DNA of 64,000 nt from assembly GCA_031835245.1 (NCBI GenBank), contig JAVKOQ010000201.1, positions 30,878-94,877 on the forward strand, in the 5' to 3' direction. Numbering within the stretch: the first letter of the stretch is position 1; every line of letters begins with the position of its first letter. Both the position numbers and the translations under genes were made by a program. Below are positions 1 through 9,038 of this stretch, in pieces. The DNA is from Balamuthia mandrillaris. Lineage: Eukaryota; Discosea; Longamoebia; Balamuthiidae. The notes under the pieces were generated by a model that worked only from the letters and a program-made list of their open reading frames with translations, ran no database searches and was not told the DNA's origin.

Positions 1-2788
1 AATACCAGAGCCTTTGCTGTTGATGTTTTCTGCAGTGTTGTTGGTTGTCATTGTAGTCGTGGGAGTGGTGGTGGAGGGGGTAGCTGGTCGTGTAAGCGAG
101 CCTGATCCATTGCTGGCTAGCGGTGGTGGCTGCTTTATTGCCGCTGGTGTAGTCGTTGTACTGGATGTGGAAGTTGTTGGTTGGGGCAAACTGTTTTCTT
201 CTTTACTTGTTCCTCCGCTGGCTTCTTTCTCTATTCGACCGCCTTTTCGCCATATTCTCGAACCTTTCTCCTTCTTGTCGATCTTATCTTTCTCCTTCTC
301 CAATTCTTTCACTCTTTGCTTCAGTTTCTTCCTTTCCTTGTCCGCGTTGTTGGCTCGTTCCGCCTCCTCAGCTGCCTTTTGTTTGTACTTCTTCAGGTCT
401 TTCAGCAAAGAGGTCAGTTGCTCCGTGTTCTCTTTGGAGCCTTCCTCCAGCCTTTGGTTGTACTTCTTCAGCTCTTTCTCCAAAGCGGCAGCGCTGTTCG
501 TTTTCTCTTGTTCTTGCTCCTTTTCCATCCGCCGTTTGTTGGCCTCCAGCGCCAATATCATGTTGCCAAACAACAGAATGATGCATTCCTTTTGGTTTGT
601 TGTCAGCAGCAGTTCTTCTTCTTGTTCTGGAACAAATAGAGACAGGGATAACACCAACCTTATCTTCGTACTTTTGTGCAGTTTCGAGGTCGGTTAACAT
701 CTTCTTGACGTTGTATATCTTGGTGTCACTTGGCGTCCGGGTCTGCTCCAGCAATGTCCGCTGCACTTGAGCAAACACGTCCCCATTACCTCGCTTCTTC
801 AGCTTTCTCTTCCATTTCTTCCTCAACTTTGCAATGTCTCGGTGACCTTGCTTCGACACCACCGTCGGGGTTGCTGTTGTTTCCGTTTCATTGTTTAGCG
901 AAGAAGTGGAAGACGGCCGCTGCGGAGGATTACTTGCTGCGAGGCCGTCCGCTGATTGGGAGGACACGTCGGAGCGTAACCGTTTGAGCAGATGGAACTC
1001 ATCATCGTCTATGGTCTTGGAGTTGGCTGCGCTTGAGGAAGCCCGTTCTTTGGCAATGAGGCGGGAGAGGTCACCACCACTGGACTTGGATTTGCGGTGC
1101 CTGCCACCCACTTTTCTTTTGTTGCCTCCCTCTTCTCGCTCTTTGTCACCCTCTCCCTTCTCCTTTTCTTTGTCCTTGTCCTTCTCTTTGTCCTTCTCTT
1201 TCTGCTTTTCTTTCTCTTTCTCTTTCTCTTTCTCTTTCTCTTTCTCTTTCTCTTTCTCTTTCTCTTTCTCTTTCTCTTTCTCTTTCTCTTTCTCTTTCTC
1301 TTTCTCTTTCTCTTTCTCCTTCTCTTTCTCGTTCTCGTTCTCCTTCTCTTTTTCGCGGGTACGTTCCTTCTCCTTGCTTTTTATCTCCTTCTCTTTCCGT
1401 AGCTTGTCCAACTTGTTCAAGGGCAATGGCGCCACCAGACTTAGAGGCCTCTTTGCGTGTTTAGCTTTGCCGGTCATCCCCTTCTTGCCATCCTCTCCCA
1501 ACACATTACCGCTGCCGCGGGCCTGCGTGGCCTTTCGACCTTCGCTGATGGAGACACTCCTGGTCATGGAGACTCCTCCGAACTCGGCCGCATCCATGCT
1601 CTTCTTCCTGCGAATTACCGTGGCAGCGGTGGTCCAACTGCCGGAGCGAGTGGCCGCTGCATTTTGAACGTTCATCTTCTCTCGCAGTGCATGAGGAGAG
1701 GCCGCTGGGCTGTCGCTTTCTTGGTCTGTAGTTACTTCCTTGGTGGAAGACGAAAGAAGAGCTTGCTGAGCTTCAGATGTTGAAGAAAAAGAGAATGGTA
1801 GTCTTCCTGGCGACTTAAAGCCTACTTTCTTTGCTTTGTTGTCTGTATCTTTGACGGGCGAAGAGGTGGCTGAAGAAGAGAATGACGAAGAGACTACCAT
1901 GGTTTGCCCTTTCTCCGCTTCTTCGGAAGCTCGTTCCAGCATTTCCAAGTCCTCTACCAGGTCTTCATCATATTCCTCCTCTTCATGTTCAACATCTTCC
2001 TGTTGCAACTCTTCTGGCTCCTCCTCCTCCAGCGTGTTGTCGCTCTCATTCTCCGAGAGTTCATCCTCTGATTTAGAAAAGCTCTTTGTGCTGGACGTAT
2101 CGGGGGCAGGAGAAGCGGAGCCATCCAAAGAGGTTTCCCCATCTTGCCTCGTTTCCTCGGTTGTGGGCCATGTCCCTTTCGAGCGCACGCGTGAAGTGGA
2201 GGGCCTTCTGACCTTTCCATCTCTGCGAGGCCTGTTGCGGGTCGGATGAGAGAGCCGGGGACTAAGGATAGGGCTGTCCCCTTCTTGCTGACGCTCTCTG
2301 TCAGGGGAACGAGGCTCCGCCAGGTCCTCCAAGCTTCCCAGACTCAAAAGCCTCAAGGAGGACTTTTGAATCTTACCAGCTGTCAAGCTGTAGCCTTCCC
2401 TCCCCACTCTCTTCGCCAGCTCTTCTTCGCTTGCAGCGGGAGCTCGAAGCGGATTGTCATCGGGGTCCCACTCCAGTTTCTCAACTTCAACGCCATCCAC
2501 GCGAAGTCCGCATTTTCTTTGGAGGTTCAAGATGCTAGGGTTGATGGTGTCCTGCTTGATGAGCACCTTGGGCTTCTTCTCCTCAGTCTCTGAAACACTT
2601 GGCGAACGGCCTGTGTCTCCAATGATATCGCAATAGTTTACGGGAAATTCTCCTTCCACACCGTTTAACTCTCCTTTCCACCAACCGTTCTTAGCCTCCT
2701 CAAGAACCGTAATAACGTCTCCAACTTGAAAGCTCAGCTCGGTGCTGTCCTTCGCCTCGTAAGCCCATACGGCTTTGGCCTGTTTCAT
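1..2788 (-). CDS. SH3-domain protein with (EK)n tract and C-terminal coiled coil (C-terminus beyond window)
   Basis: Starting at the ATG at 2788, the first 60 or so residues form a clear SH3 domain: AVWAYEAKDSTELSFQVGD, then GWWKGEL, then GEFPVNY. A long Ser-rich, acidic, probably disordered middle follows, then a Lys/Glu alternating tract, then a basic helical region (KLRKKWKRKLKKR). After a very short intron (about 627-654) comes a coiled coil (LTTNQKECIILLFGNMILALE, then ALEKELKKYNQRLEE) that runs off the left edge through a Ser/Thr/Pro-rich stretch. An ATG at 2989 is in frame, but that segment does not look like protein and overlaps the E2F/GTCGAC promoter shared with ORC1, so I prefer 2788. 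SH3 domains bind Pro-rich partners, often in actin or membrane adaptors. I do not recognise the family, and a cytoskeletal adaptor role is only inference. Confidence 0.75.
1196..1335 (-). repeat. In-frame hexanucleotide tract coding alternating Glu-Lys
   Basis: The plus strand reads CTTTCT repeated about 20 times; the coding strand gives GAAAGA units, that is Glu-Lys dipeptides. It is flanked by degenerate copies (KEKDKEKDKDKEKEK). It lies inside the SH3 protein's long exon and likely forms a charged helix or flexible linker of variable length. Confidence 0.9.
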
Positions 2789-2962
2789 TCGCTTGTCACC
2801 GCAACGATTCACGTCAGTTTCCTTTGGTCTTGCTTGGTCGGGTCTTCCTATCCTTCCCAGTTTATCTGTCCTTTTTGTTCTCTCTTCAACACATACAAAG
2901 TACCTCCTTTCTTCAGAAAAGAAAAAAGCCGAACAAAACGGTGCTCCCTTATTTGGTTCCTC

Positions 2963-2970
2963 TGTCGACA
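2963..2970. promoter_or_regulatory. TGTCGACA palindrome, SH3 protein/ORC1 divergent promoter
   Basis: Perfect 8-base palindrome 72 bases upstream of the ORC1 ATG and about 175 upstream of the SH3-protein ATG. It is one of five perfect copies in the window, all in 5' flanks. Confidence 0.5.
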
Positions 2971-2996
2971 GTAGCCTCCGCGACGACATGGTGAAC

Positions 2997-3008
2997 TTTC
3001 CCGCCAAA
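2997..3008. promoter_or_regulatory. E2F/DP-type site between SH3 gene and ORC1
   Basis: TTTCCCGCCAAA matches the E2F consensus TTTSSCGC exactly, and its complement is the classic TTTGGCGGGAAA. It lies 34 bases before the ORC1 ATG. ORC1 and CDC6 are well-known E2F targets in animals and plants, so the position supports G1/S control of ORC1; function here is inferred. Confidence 0.65.
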
Positions 3009-3041
3009 AAAAAAACCGAGCAAACAGAAAAAAAAAGCAAG

Positions 3042-4864
3042 ATGAAGGCTGCAGGCCCACAGCTAGGCGAGGTCTCTGAGGAAAGGGTCCTTCTTGGTGG
3101 CGTGGAAGAGGGCGCAGAAGACGATGACGAAGAAATAGAGGATGTGGAGGAGGAGGAGGAGGAGGAAGGTGAGCCACTTTGCATCATCATATAAAAGCAC
3201 GGAATAACTGAACCAATCTTTACAGACCTATTTTATTTTCAGGAGGTTACAGAATCACCGGTCGGGGCAGATGCAAAAGCGGTCACCTCTCCCAATTCAT
3301 ACGCTAAAGCAAGGCAGCAGTTGCAGCTCTCCGTGCTGCCCGACCGGTTGCCCTGTCGCGACTATGAGCGCGACAGCATTTCTCTTTTCCTGCGTCTCGC
3401 CTTCTCCAGCGGAAACACTTGCCTTAGTGAGTTTTATCTTCGTCTTTTTTTCTCGTTCTTCTTTCTCTTGGTTTAATTTTATTTGTGTTTACTCAGTCTT
3501 TTCTGTCGTCACAAAGTCCTGACGGGACTGCCAGGTACCGGAAAGACCACCGTTACATTAGACGTTGTTCGTGAACTTCAGAAAGACGTGCGTTTTTTCT
3601 TTTTTCCCGTTTTCCTATCTCCTTTCTTCTTGCTCTTTTTCGCTCTGGGCTGTCCTCCGGCGTCTCTTTTTTTGCTTTCTCATCATGAACTGAAAACAGG
3701 AACAAATGACATCATTTACATTCGTGGAGATAAACGGGATGAAACTACCAACGCCAGCCCATGCATACTCTCAACTTTGGCACGTTCTCTCCAAGCAACA
3801 TTGTTCTCCTCCTGTTGCTTGTCGTCATCTTACCAAACACTTTGCTCGTGGTCAATGCTTCCCCTGGTATCACTTGTTTCCTCTTTCTCCTCATTCTGCC
3901 TTTCTAATGTGGCAACTATTAACCTCTTGATGGGTAATGGGAAGTGTGGTGCTGTTGGATGAGTTAGACATGATGATGACACGCAGCCAAGAGCTCGTAT
4001 ATAATCTCCTAACATGGTGCCTCTCCCGGCGTGCCAAGCTGGTCCTTATCGGCATCGCCAATACCATTGATCTTCCTGAAAGGTTCCATTCAACCCGTTG
4101 TTTTGTTAGCAACTTTAGTTTTAAACCGTTTGTTCTTCACCAGAATACTTCCGAAAGTGAACAGTCGCCAAGGCACAAAGCACATCTTATTTCCAGCCTA
4201 CCGAAAGGAGCAACTGCAGGAGATCGTGCAAAGCCGTTTGGAGTGCATTGACACTTTCGACAGCGAGGTGGTGGACGTCATTGCCAGGTACGTGGCTGGT
4301 GTATCTGGTGATGCCAGGAAGGCATTGCAAATCTGTCGCAGAGCAGTTGACTTTGCTGAACTGCAAACCGAAGAAGAGAAAAGCAAAACCAGAATCGAAA
4401 CGGGGGCACCGGAGATGGCTCTCAACTACAAAGTAGGAGTGGAACATGTGACCATGGCCATCAACGAAATGAAGTCCTCTCTGCTTACGAGAGGCGTGCA
4501 GAGGGCATGCCTCCACGAAAAGCTCTTCCTGTGTGCCCTCCTGTTCGAGGCAAGGATTACCGGAGTGGAGGAGCCTACCGTGGAAAAGGTGAGTGGGAGG
4601 CATGCTGACCTGTGTCACCGGCTGGGTATAAACTGCCCGCATCCGACTGCCTTAATGTCTCTTTGTGGGAGGTTATGCAGCAGCAGGATTCTGTGCCTGA
4701 GGGAACGAAGAGGGCCTGCTGATACGACAACGTCGTCCTGTTTTTCTGTGGTGGGAACGCAGGACATGTTTTTGCCGGTGGCGTTGAACATGGACCGCAG
4801 CACTGCGTTGTTTGCGTTGCAGGGTGACACGCGCCTCTCTTCCATACTGACTTTATTGGCTTGA
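3042..4864 (+). CDS. ORC1: Origin recognition complex subunit 1 (ORC1/CDC6-type AAA+ ATPase)
   Basis: Six exons keep one frame: 3042-3168, 3253-3426, 3517-3587, 3700-3866, 3945-4082, 4144-4864, giving about 465 residues. A very acidic N-terminus precedes the AAA+ module. Walker A is GLPGTGKTTV, Walker B is VVLLDELD, sensor 1 is IANTIDLPER, and SGDARKALQICRRA is the ORC1-type sensor 2 region. The C-terminus is a winged helix (HADLCHRLGINCPHPTALMS). It loads MCM at replication origins with ORC2-6. The BAH domain of longer ORC1 proteins is absent, so length resembles CDC6, but the ANTxDLPER and ICRRA signatures favour ORC1. A long acidic leader takes the place of the BAH region. The gene is divergent from the SH3 protein over an E2F-type site. 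Confidence 0.9.
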
Positions 4865-4955
4865 CCGTCTCTGTTGCAGCCGCCAATACAATTTTGTTTC
4901 TTGTACAGAATGCCTGCTTCTCTAGTCAGACGGACTTCCATACAAACAGGGGTTT

Positions 4956-4956
<1 letters not shown>

Positions 4957-5004
<48 letters not shown>
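4957..5004 (+). repeat. (CT)n microsatellite upstream of GatC
   Basis: About 24 CT units on the plus strand, in the 250-base gap between the ORC1 stop and the GatC ATG. Pyrimidines lie on the GatC sense strand, as in introns elsewhere here, so it may sit in a 5'UTR intron. Nothing else was recognised in the gap. Confidence 0.9.
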
Positions 5005-5009
<5 letters not shown>

Positions 5010-5116
5010 CACGTGGGGAACTGTATTTTTTTTGACGACGAGAAAAGAAGAAGAGAGAAAGAAAAGAAAACCAACACGCAGAAGCAAGTGCTGCTTTTGT
5101 GTTGTGATTCAACAGC

Positions 5117-5548
5117 ATGCAAAAGGAAGCAGTGCGGGGTCTATCCTTGTGGAGCAAGGGTCCTTCCTGGTCAGTCCGTTCCTTCTTTCGAGCGGCGCCG
5201 ATCGGAGGTAGTGAAGCCCAACTAGTGGAACCTCAAGTGTTGTCACGAATAGCGGCTCGCGCCCAGCTGCGCTTGCCTTCCGATGAGTCTCGCCAAACGG
5301 CGCTCTGCCATGACCTGCAACAAATAGTGCAGTGCGTGAATCTGATTCAGGAGGTGGACACGACGGGGGTGGAGCCGTTGGTATCTCCCTTGCAGGCGCG
5401 AGGGATTACGCTGCGCACTCGGCCGGATCAGCAGCAGCAGCAACCCCCCAACGAAAGCAGTTCTACTTTGCAGACCGAGGCTTTGCTGAACAATGCTCCC
5501 GTGCGCAACGGCTCATTCTTTTCTGTGCCAAAGAAAGAGGATAGTTGA
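5117..5548 (+). CDS. GATC: Glutamyl-tRNA(Gln) amidotransferase subunit C, mitochondrial
   Basis: Single exon, 143 residues. A basic, Ser/Arg-rich N-terminus of about 35 residues (SLWSKGPSWSVRSFFR) looks like a mitochondrial presequence. The body matches GatC: VLSRIAARAQLRLPSDE, the helix ending NLIQEVDTTGVEPLVSP, and the family C-terminus LLNNAPVRNGSFFSVPK. GatC bridges GatA and GatB in the amidotransferase that converts Glu-tRNA(Gln) to Gln-tRNA(Gln) in mitochondria. A poly-Gln stretch sits in the linker before the C-terminal motif. The gene implies that this organism makes mitochondrial Gln-tRNA by the indirect route. Confidence 0.92.
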   Translation: MQKEAVRGLSLWSKGPSWSVRSFFRAAPIGGSEAQLVEPQVLSRIAARAQLRLPSDESRQTALCHDLQQIVQCVNLIQEVDTTGVEPLVSPLQARGITLRTRPDQQQQQPPNESSSTLQTEALLNNAPVRNGSFFSVPKKEDS

Positions 5549-5798
5549 TCCATTTCATCGATCCGCTCTAACGACCATATTATCTTTATGATAAAACATC
5601 TTGCTTGTTTGTTTGTAAGTGATGCATATGATTCCCTTCCACAGTGGCACACAGAAGAGCCCCTTTCCCTCCCAGCCGCAAAGGCAAACCAACAAAGGCA
5701 CACTTTCCACCGACAACGACAAGCCGCCGCGGAGAGTCCACCACGTCTCTCTGCCTGCTTGCGCAATGCCTCGTGTCGTCCTGGAGTTGTGGCTTTCC

Positions 5799-5806
5799 TG
5801 TCGACA
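5799..5806. promoter_or_regulatory. TGTCGACA palindrome, 98 bases before the PH-like gene
   Basis: Perfect palindrome in the 355-base gap between GatC and the next ATG at 5904. I saw no other feature in that gap. Confidence 0.5.
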
Positions 5807-5903
5807 AATAACCATAAAAGGTTCCTCTTCTCTTGTGGGGTGTGGCTCTCCAACGAAGAGAAGCAGCAGGCGGCGTTGGGAAGGGAAGAGTGGGGGGAAA
5901 GAG

Positions 5904-8754
5904 ATGAGTTCCTCCTCGTCTGATACGAAGAAAGGAGGATGGCTGAAAAGCATGGGCAAAAAGTCAAAGAAGAAGGAAAAAGAAAAGGAGGCGCCGCAGA
6001 AGAAGCGCATATTTGCGTCAGCAAAGAAGGACAAGAAAGATAAGAAAGCTCTGGCTAAGCCACAGAGAGCGGCCTTGGCCCAAAGAACTGAAACGCAACC
6101 TGATCACACTGCTCTGGCTGCTCTTCATCCCGCATGTGGCATCTACTCTGCCCTGCAAAAGCGAGGCAAAGGAAAGAAAAAGGTACAAAAAAAATAAAAG
6201 CTAAACATTATAACTAACCTTTTGGTTTTTAAACAATAACTAGAAAGAAACGTTCTGTTTTGTGTTGCTGATGCAAGCCAAGGTGAAAAAGAAAGGGCAT
6301 GTGGCCTTCGTTCCAACCTACCTTGTCTTCACTTGTGATAACATCATTGCCTTGAATTCCATCAACCTCTCCGAAGCCAAAAGGATGAGCTTTGGCTCTC
6401 TCAAAGAAGTGCAGCTAGATGCCACTCACCACGGTTTGTTCTTGTTGAAAGACAGTATAAATGATAAGAAGGAATCCGTCTTCATCGGAATCGCGAGGAA
6501 GGCCGCCTTGGAGTTTGTGCTCAGTCAGATCGAAAAGGGGCGTGCAGAGGCCATGCTTCAGGTACGTTTGAATCCCTTCTTTGTGGAGTTTGAAAGCAGA
6601 TAACCTAAGAATAGACGGAAAACGAAGACAAGGAGAACTTTTGGAGGCAAGAAGGAATGAGAAGGGCTAACCGCTAAACAAATGTAACAGAACGCAAACG
6701 TTGCTCCCCTGATGGTGCGGAAATGTATGACGTTCAGTACGGTGGTACAGTCGCAGAATGAAGACTACCATTTCAGCGCTGAAAACATGGAGCGCATAGA
6801 ACCTTTGTTAGAGATGTTAACAGTCCATGGCTTTACCGAGCAGGTCAGTTGGTTAACAGTCTCTTGTTCTCTTTTCCTCCTACTCTTCTTTTCTCTTCTC
6901 TCTCGCCTCTGCCCACCAACTAACACAAACATGCCCACAAAAAGGATGTATGGGAAGGAATAGTAGACCTACCGGAAGTTGTTAAAGAGTTTCAGCTTTC
7001 TCTACCACCAGGAGAAGAGAACACGAGCTATCCCATAGAATTTTTGCTGCCCTCGTTGCCTGACTTTGGAGGAGTTTATACGCGAACCTTCAAAGTGAAA
7101 GCCTCTATGGAAATAGATAGGGTCAGTAATTCTCTCCTCGATTCTGTTTTGGAGCATTATAATGAGGAATGGGTTTTACTCTTGTGATTAGATCGTTAGC
7201 TTCGTGTGCAGCAAACTGGGAATAGCGGATGCACACCGCTTCGGGCTCAGGTACGATTGTTGGCCTAGTTTTAGCGTTTTGGGCTTCTCATATCTGTTGT
7301 AAACATGTTTTTGTTTGTTGAATTGTTGAAAAAAAAAGCACGTTAAGAGGACAACCAATGATAGGCAATGATAACTTGGGCAATTGGGGTTTGGGTACCA
7401 TTTTCAGCTCTTGGCAATTGAAGATTATCCAAAAAGGTTCTTTCTTTCTTTGCTCCGTTCTACTTGAAAGTCTGTTATTTCTGAGTCTTTTTTCTGCTCC
7501 GGTTCCTGGTTTTATTGTTCTTGCATGAAGACCATCCGGAGTACACAGGTGCGTTTCTGGTCGAGTTTCTTATGTCTCCACAGGTAGAGAGCGAGATAAA
7601 GATAAAGAAAAAGGCATTCAACGTGGACGCCTATCGTCCTGCCCACGAAATCATCGCCATGGTTTGCGATAAGCTCAAGCTGGGATTGCCACATGAGTAC
7701 GAGCTGCAAACTGACAAAGGCACTGTCATCAAGCGCAACGAATCGCTGTCGGAGCATGGCTTGGGAATAAGGATCAAAGGCTTCTTCGTCCGGTTGAACA
7801 AGCATAAAGTGCCTTGCGGAACGGATCCTATTAAAGGTAAATAACAACGACTATAAAGAAAATGAAGAATTGTCGCTTATCTTCAAACCCATCAGATGCT
7901 GTGATGGTGAGTTCTCTGGTGGATGATATCGTGAACGAGGCATGGAAAATCATCTGGAAGGGCAAAAAGAAGGAGATGGAGAATGGATGCAAGGGATTGG
8001 TTTACGAGATGATCGCTCGAGCCTGTTATGCTCTGGACGTGGCCAGAACGATCCCCGCTCGTGTGGCCGCCTTGTCCACTCGCGCCAGAGTGGACATGTA
8101 TCAGTTTCTGGCAATCAAAGAACGAGAAGAGCGAATTCGCTATCCATACTTGTATGTTTTCTCCCTTGCTTTCGTTTGGTTGATCTATTGAAACAAAACA
8201 AAAAACTAAAAAATCGATGCAGAAAAGGATTTGAGCATTACAGCAGTGCAACGAAGAATGTGGAAAGAAAATGCATATCGTCGTCTCCTAGTACAGAAGA
8301 CCTTCCCTACAGTATGACAGCAACAGAAACCTCCGTACCTTTGGCACCTCCCACTGGTGGCATGCCATTGCATCCTATGTCGATGATGTTGGGTCGTTCT
8401 CCTTTCGCGCTCGGTCCTACCAAGAAAGATCTGCTGATGGCAGCAACACAGCCTACTTCTTTCCTGACCGAGTTGAAGAGCAATCTTCAAGATAAGCGAG
8501 AGTAAGCACTGTTATTCATGTTTGATATTACCAGTTGTCACTGTACTAACGGGTCCACGTTTTTGTTTTGCTCTAGAAAACTGAAGCCAATAATCCCAGC
8601 GAGTAGGCAGTATCAAGTTGATACAGAGACGAGTGAATTGTTGCAAAGACTGAAAGAAAGAAATGAGAAGATCAGAGGAACAAAGGCACATCAAACGGAG
8701 GAAGAGATAGAGATTTTGATAGAAGACGATGATGAAGATGAAGAATATTTCTAA
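5904..8754 (+). CDS. PH-like and ubiquitin-like (FERM-F1/RA type) domain protein
   Basis: Ten exons join in frame: 5904-6182, 6244-6561, 6691-6843, 6945-7121, 7192-7250, 7339-7436, 7531-7836, 7896-8151, 8223-8501, 8577-8754, giving about 700 residues. The N-terminus is strongly polybasic (KKSKKKEKEKEAPQKKR). Exons 2-3 resemble a PH/PTB fold (HVAFVPTYLVFTCDNIIAL, then AALEFVLSQIEKGR). Two ubiquitin-like folds follow: FKVKASMEIDRIVSFVCSKL, and VDAYRPAHEIIAMVCDKL with GLGIRIKGFFVRL. A helical segment and a low-complexity tail ending DDEDEEYF close it. Such domains bind acidic phospholipids and Ras/Rap GTPases, as in talin-head or RA proteins. A membrane-proximal GTPase effector role is inference; the exact family is not recognised. 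Confidence 0.75.
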
Positions 8755-8882
8755 GGTGGAGAAGATGCATAGTTCTCTGCAGTGTTCGTGTAAAACGAAC
8801 GTGAATTCCCTGTAAAACAATTAATTATATACTACACGAGTAAATAACACCATTCAACTTAAGAAGCACTTAAGATGTGACT

Positions 8883-8998
8883 TCAGATGATGAAAGAAGC
8901 GAGCACGATCAACTCCACGTTAGGAGTATTGGGTGCACTTTGTATCTCGGAAATGGTTTGCCTATACAGTTCGCTATGAGCGAGCTGAAAACCGGAGA

Positions 8999-9038
<40 letters not shown>

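Noticed and set aside
2989-3190. Longer N-terminal start of the SH3 protein (Met-Met-Met-Gln, Ser-rich)
   Set aside because: It is antisense to ORC1 exon 1 and crosses the E2F-type promoter. Its composition is the mirror of the poly-Glu exon.
4574-4730. An intron near the end of ORC1 (GTGAGT after VEK)
   Set aside because: Reading straight through gives a proper winged-helix sequence (HADLCHRLGINCPHPTALMS), so the GTGAGT is coding.
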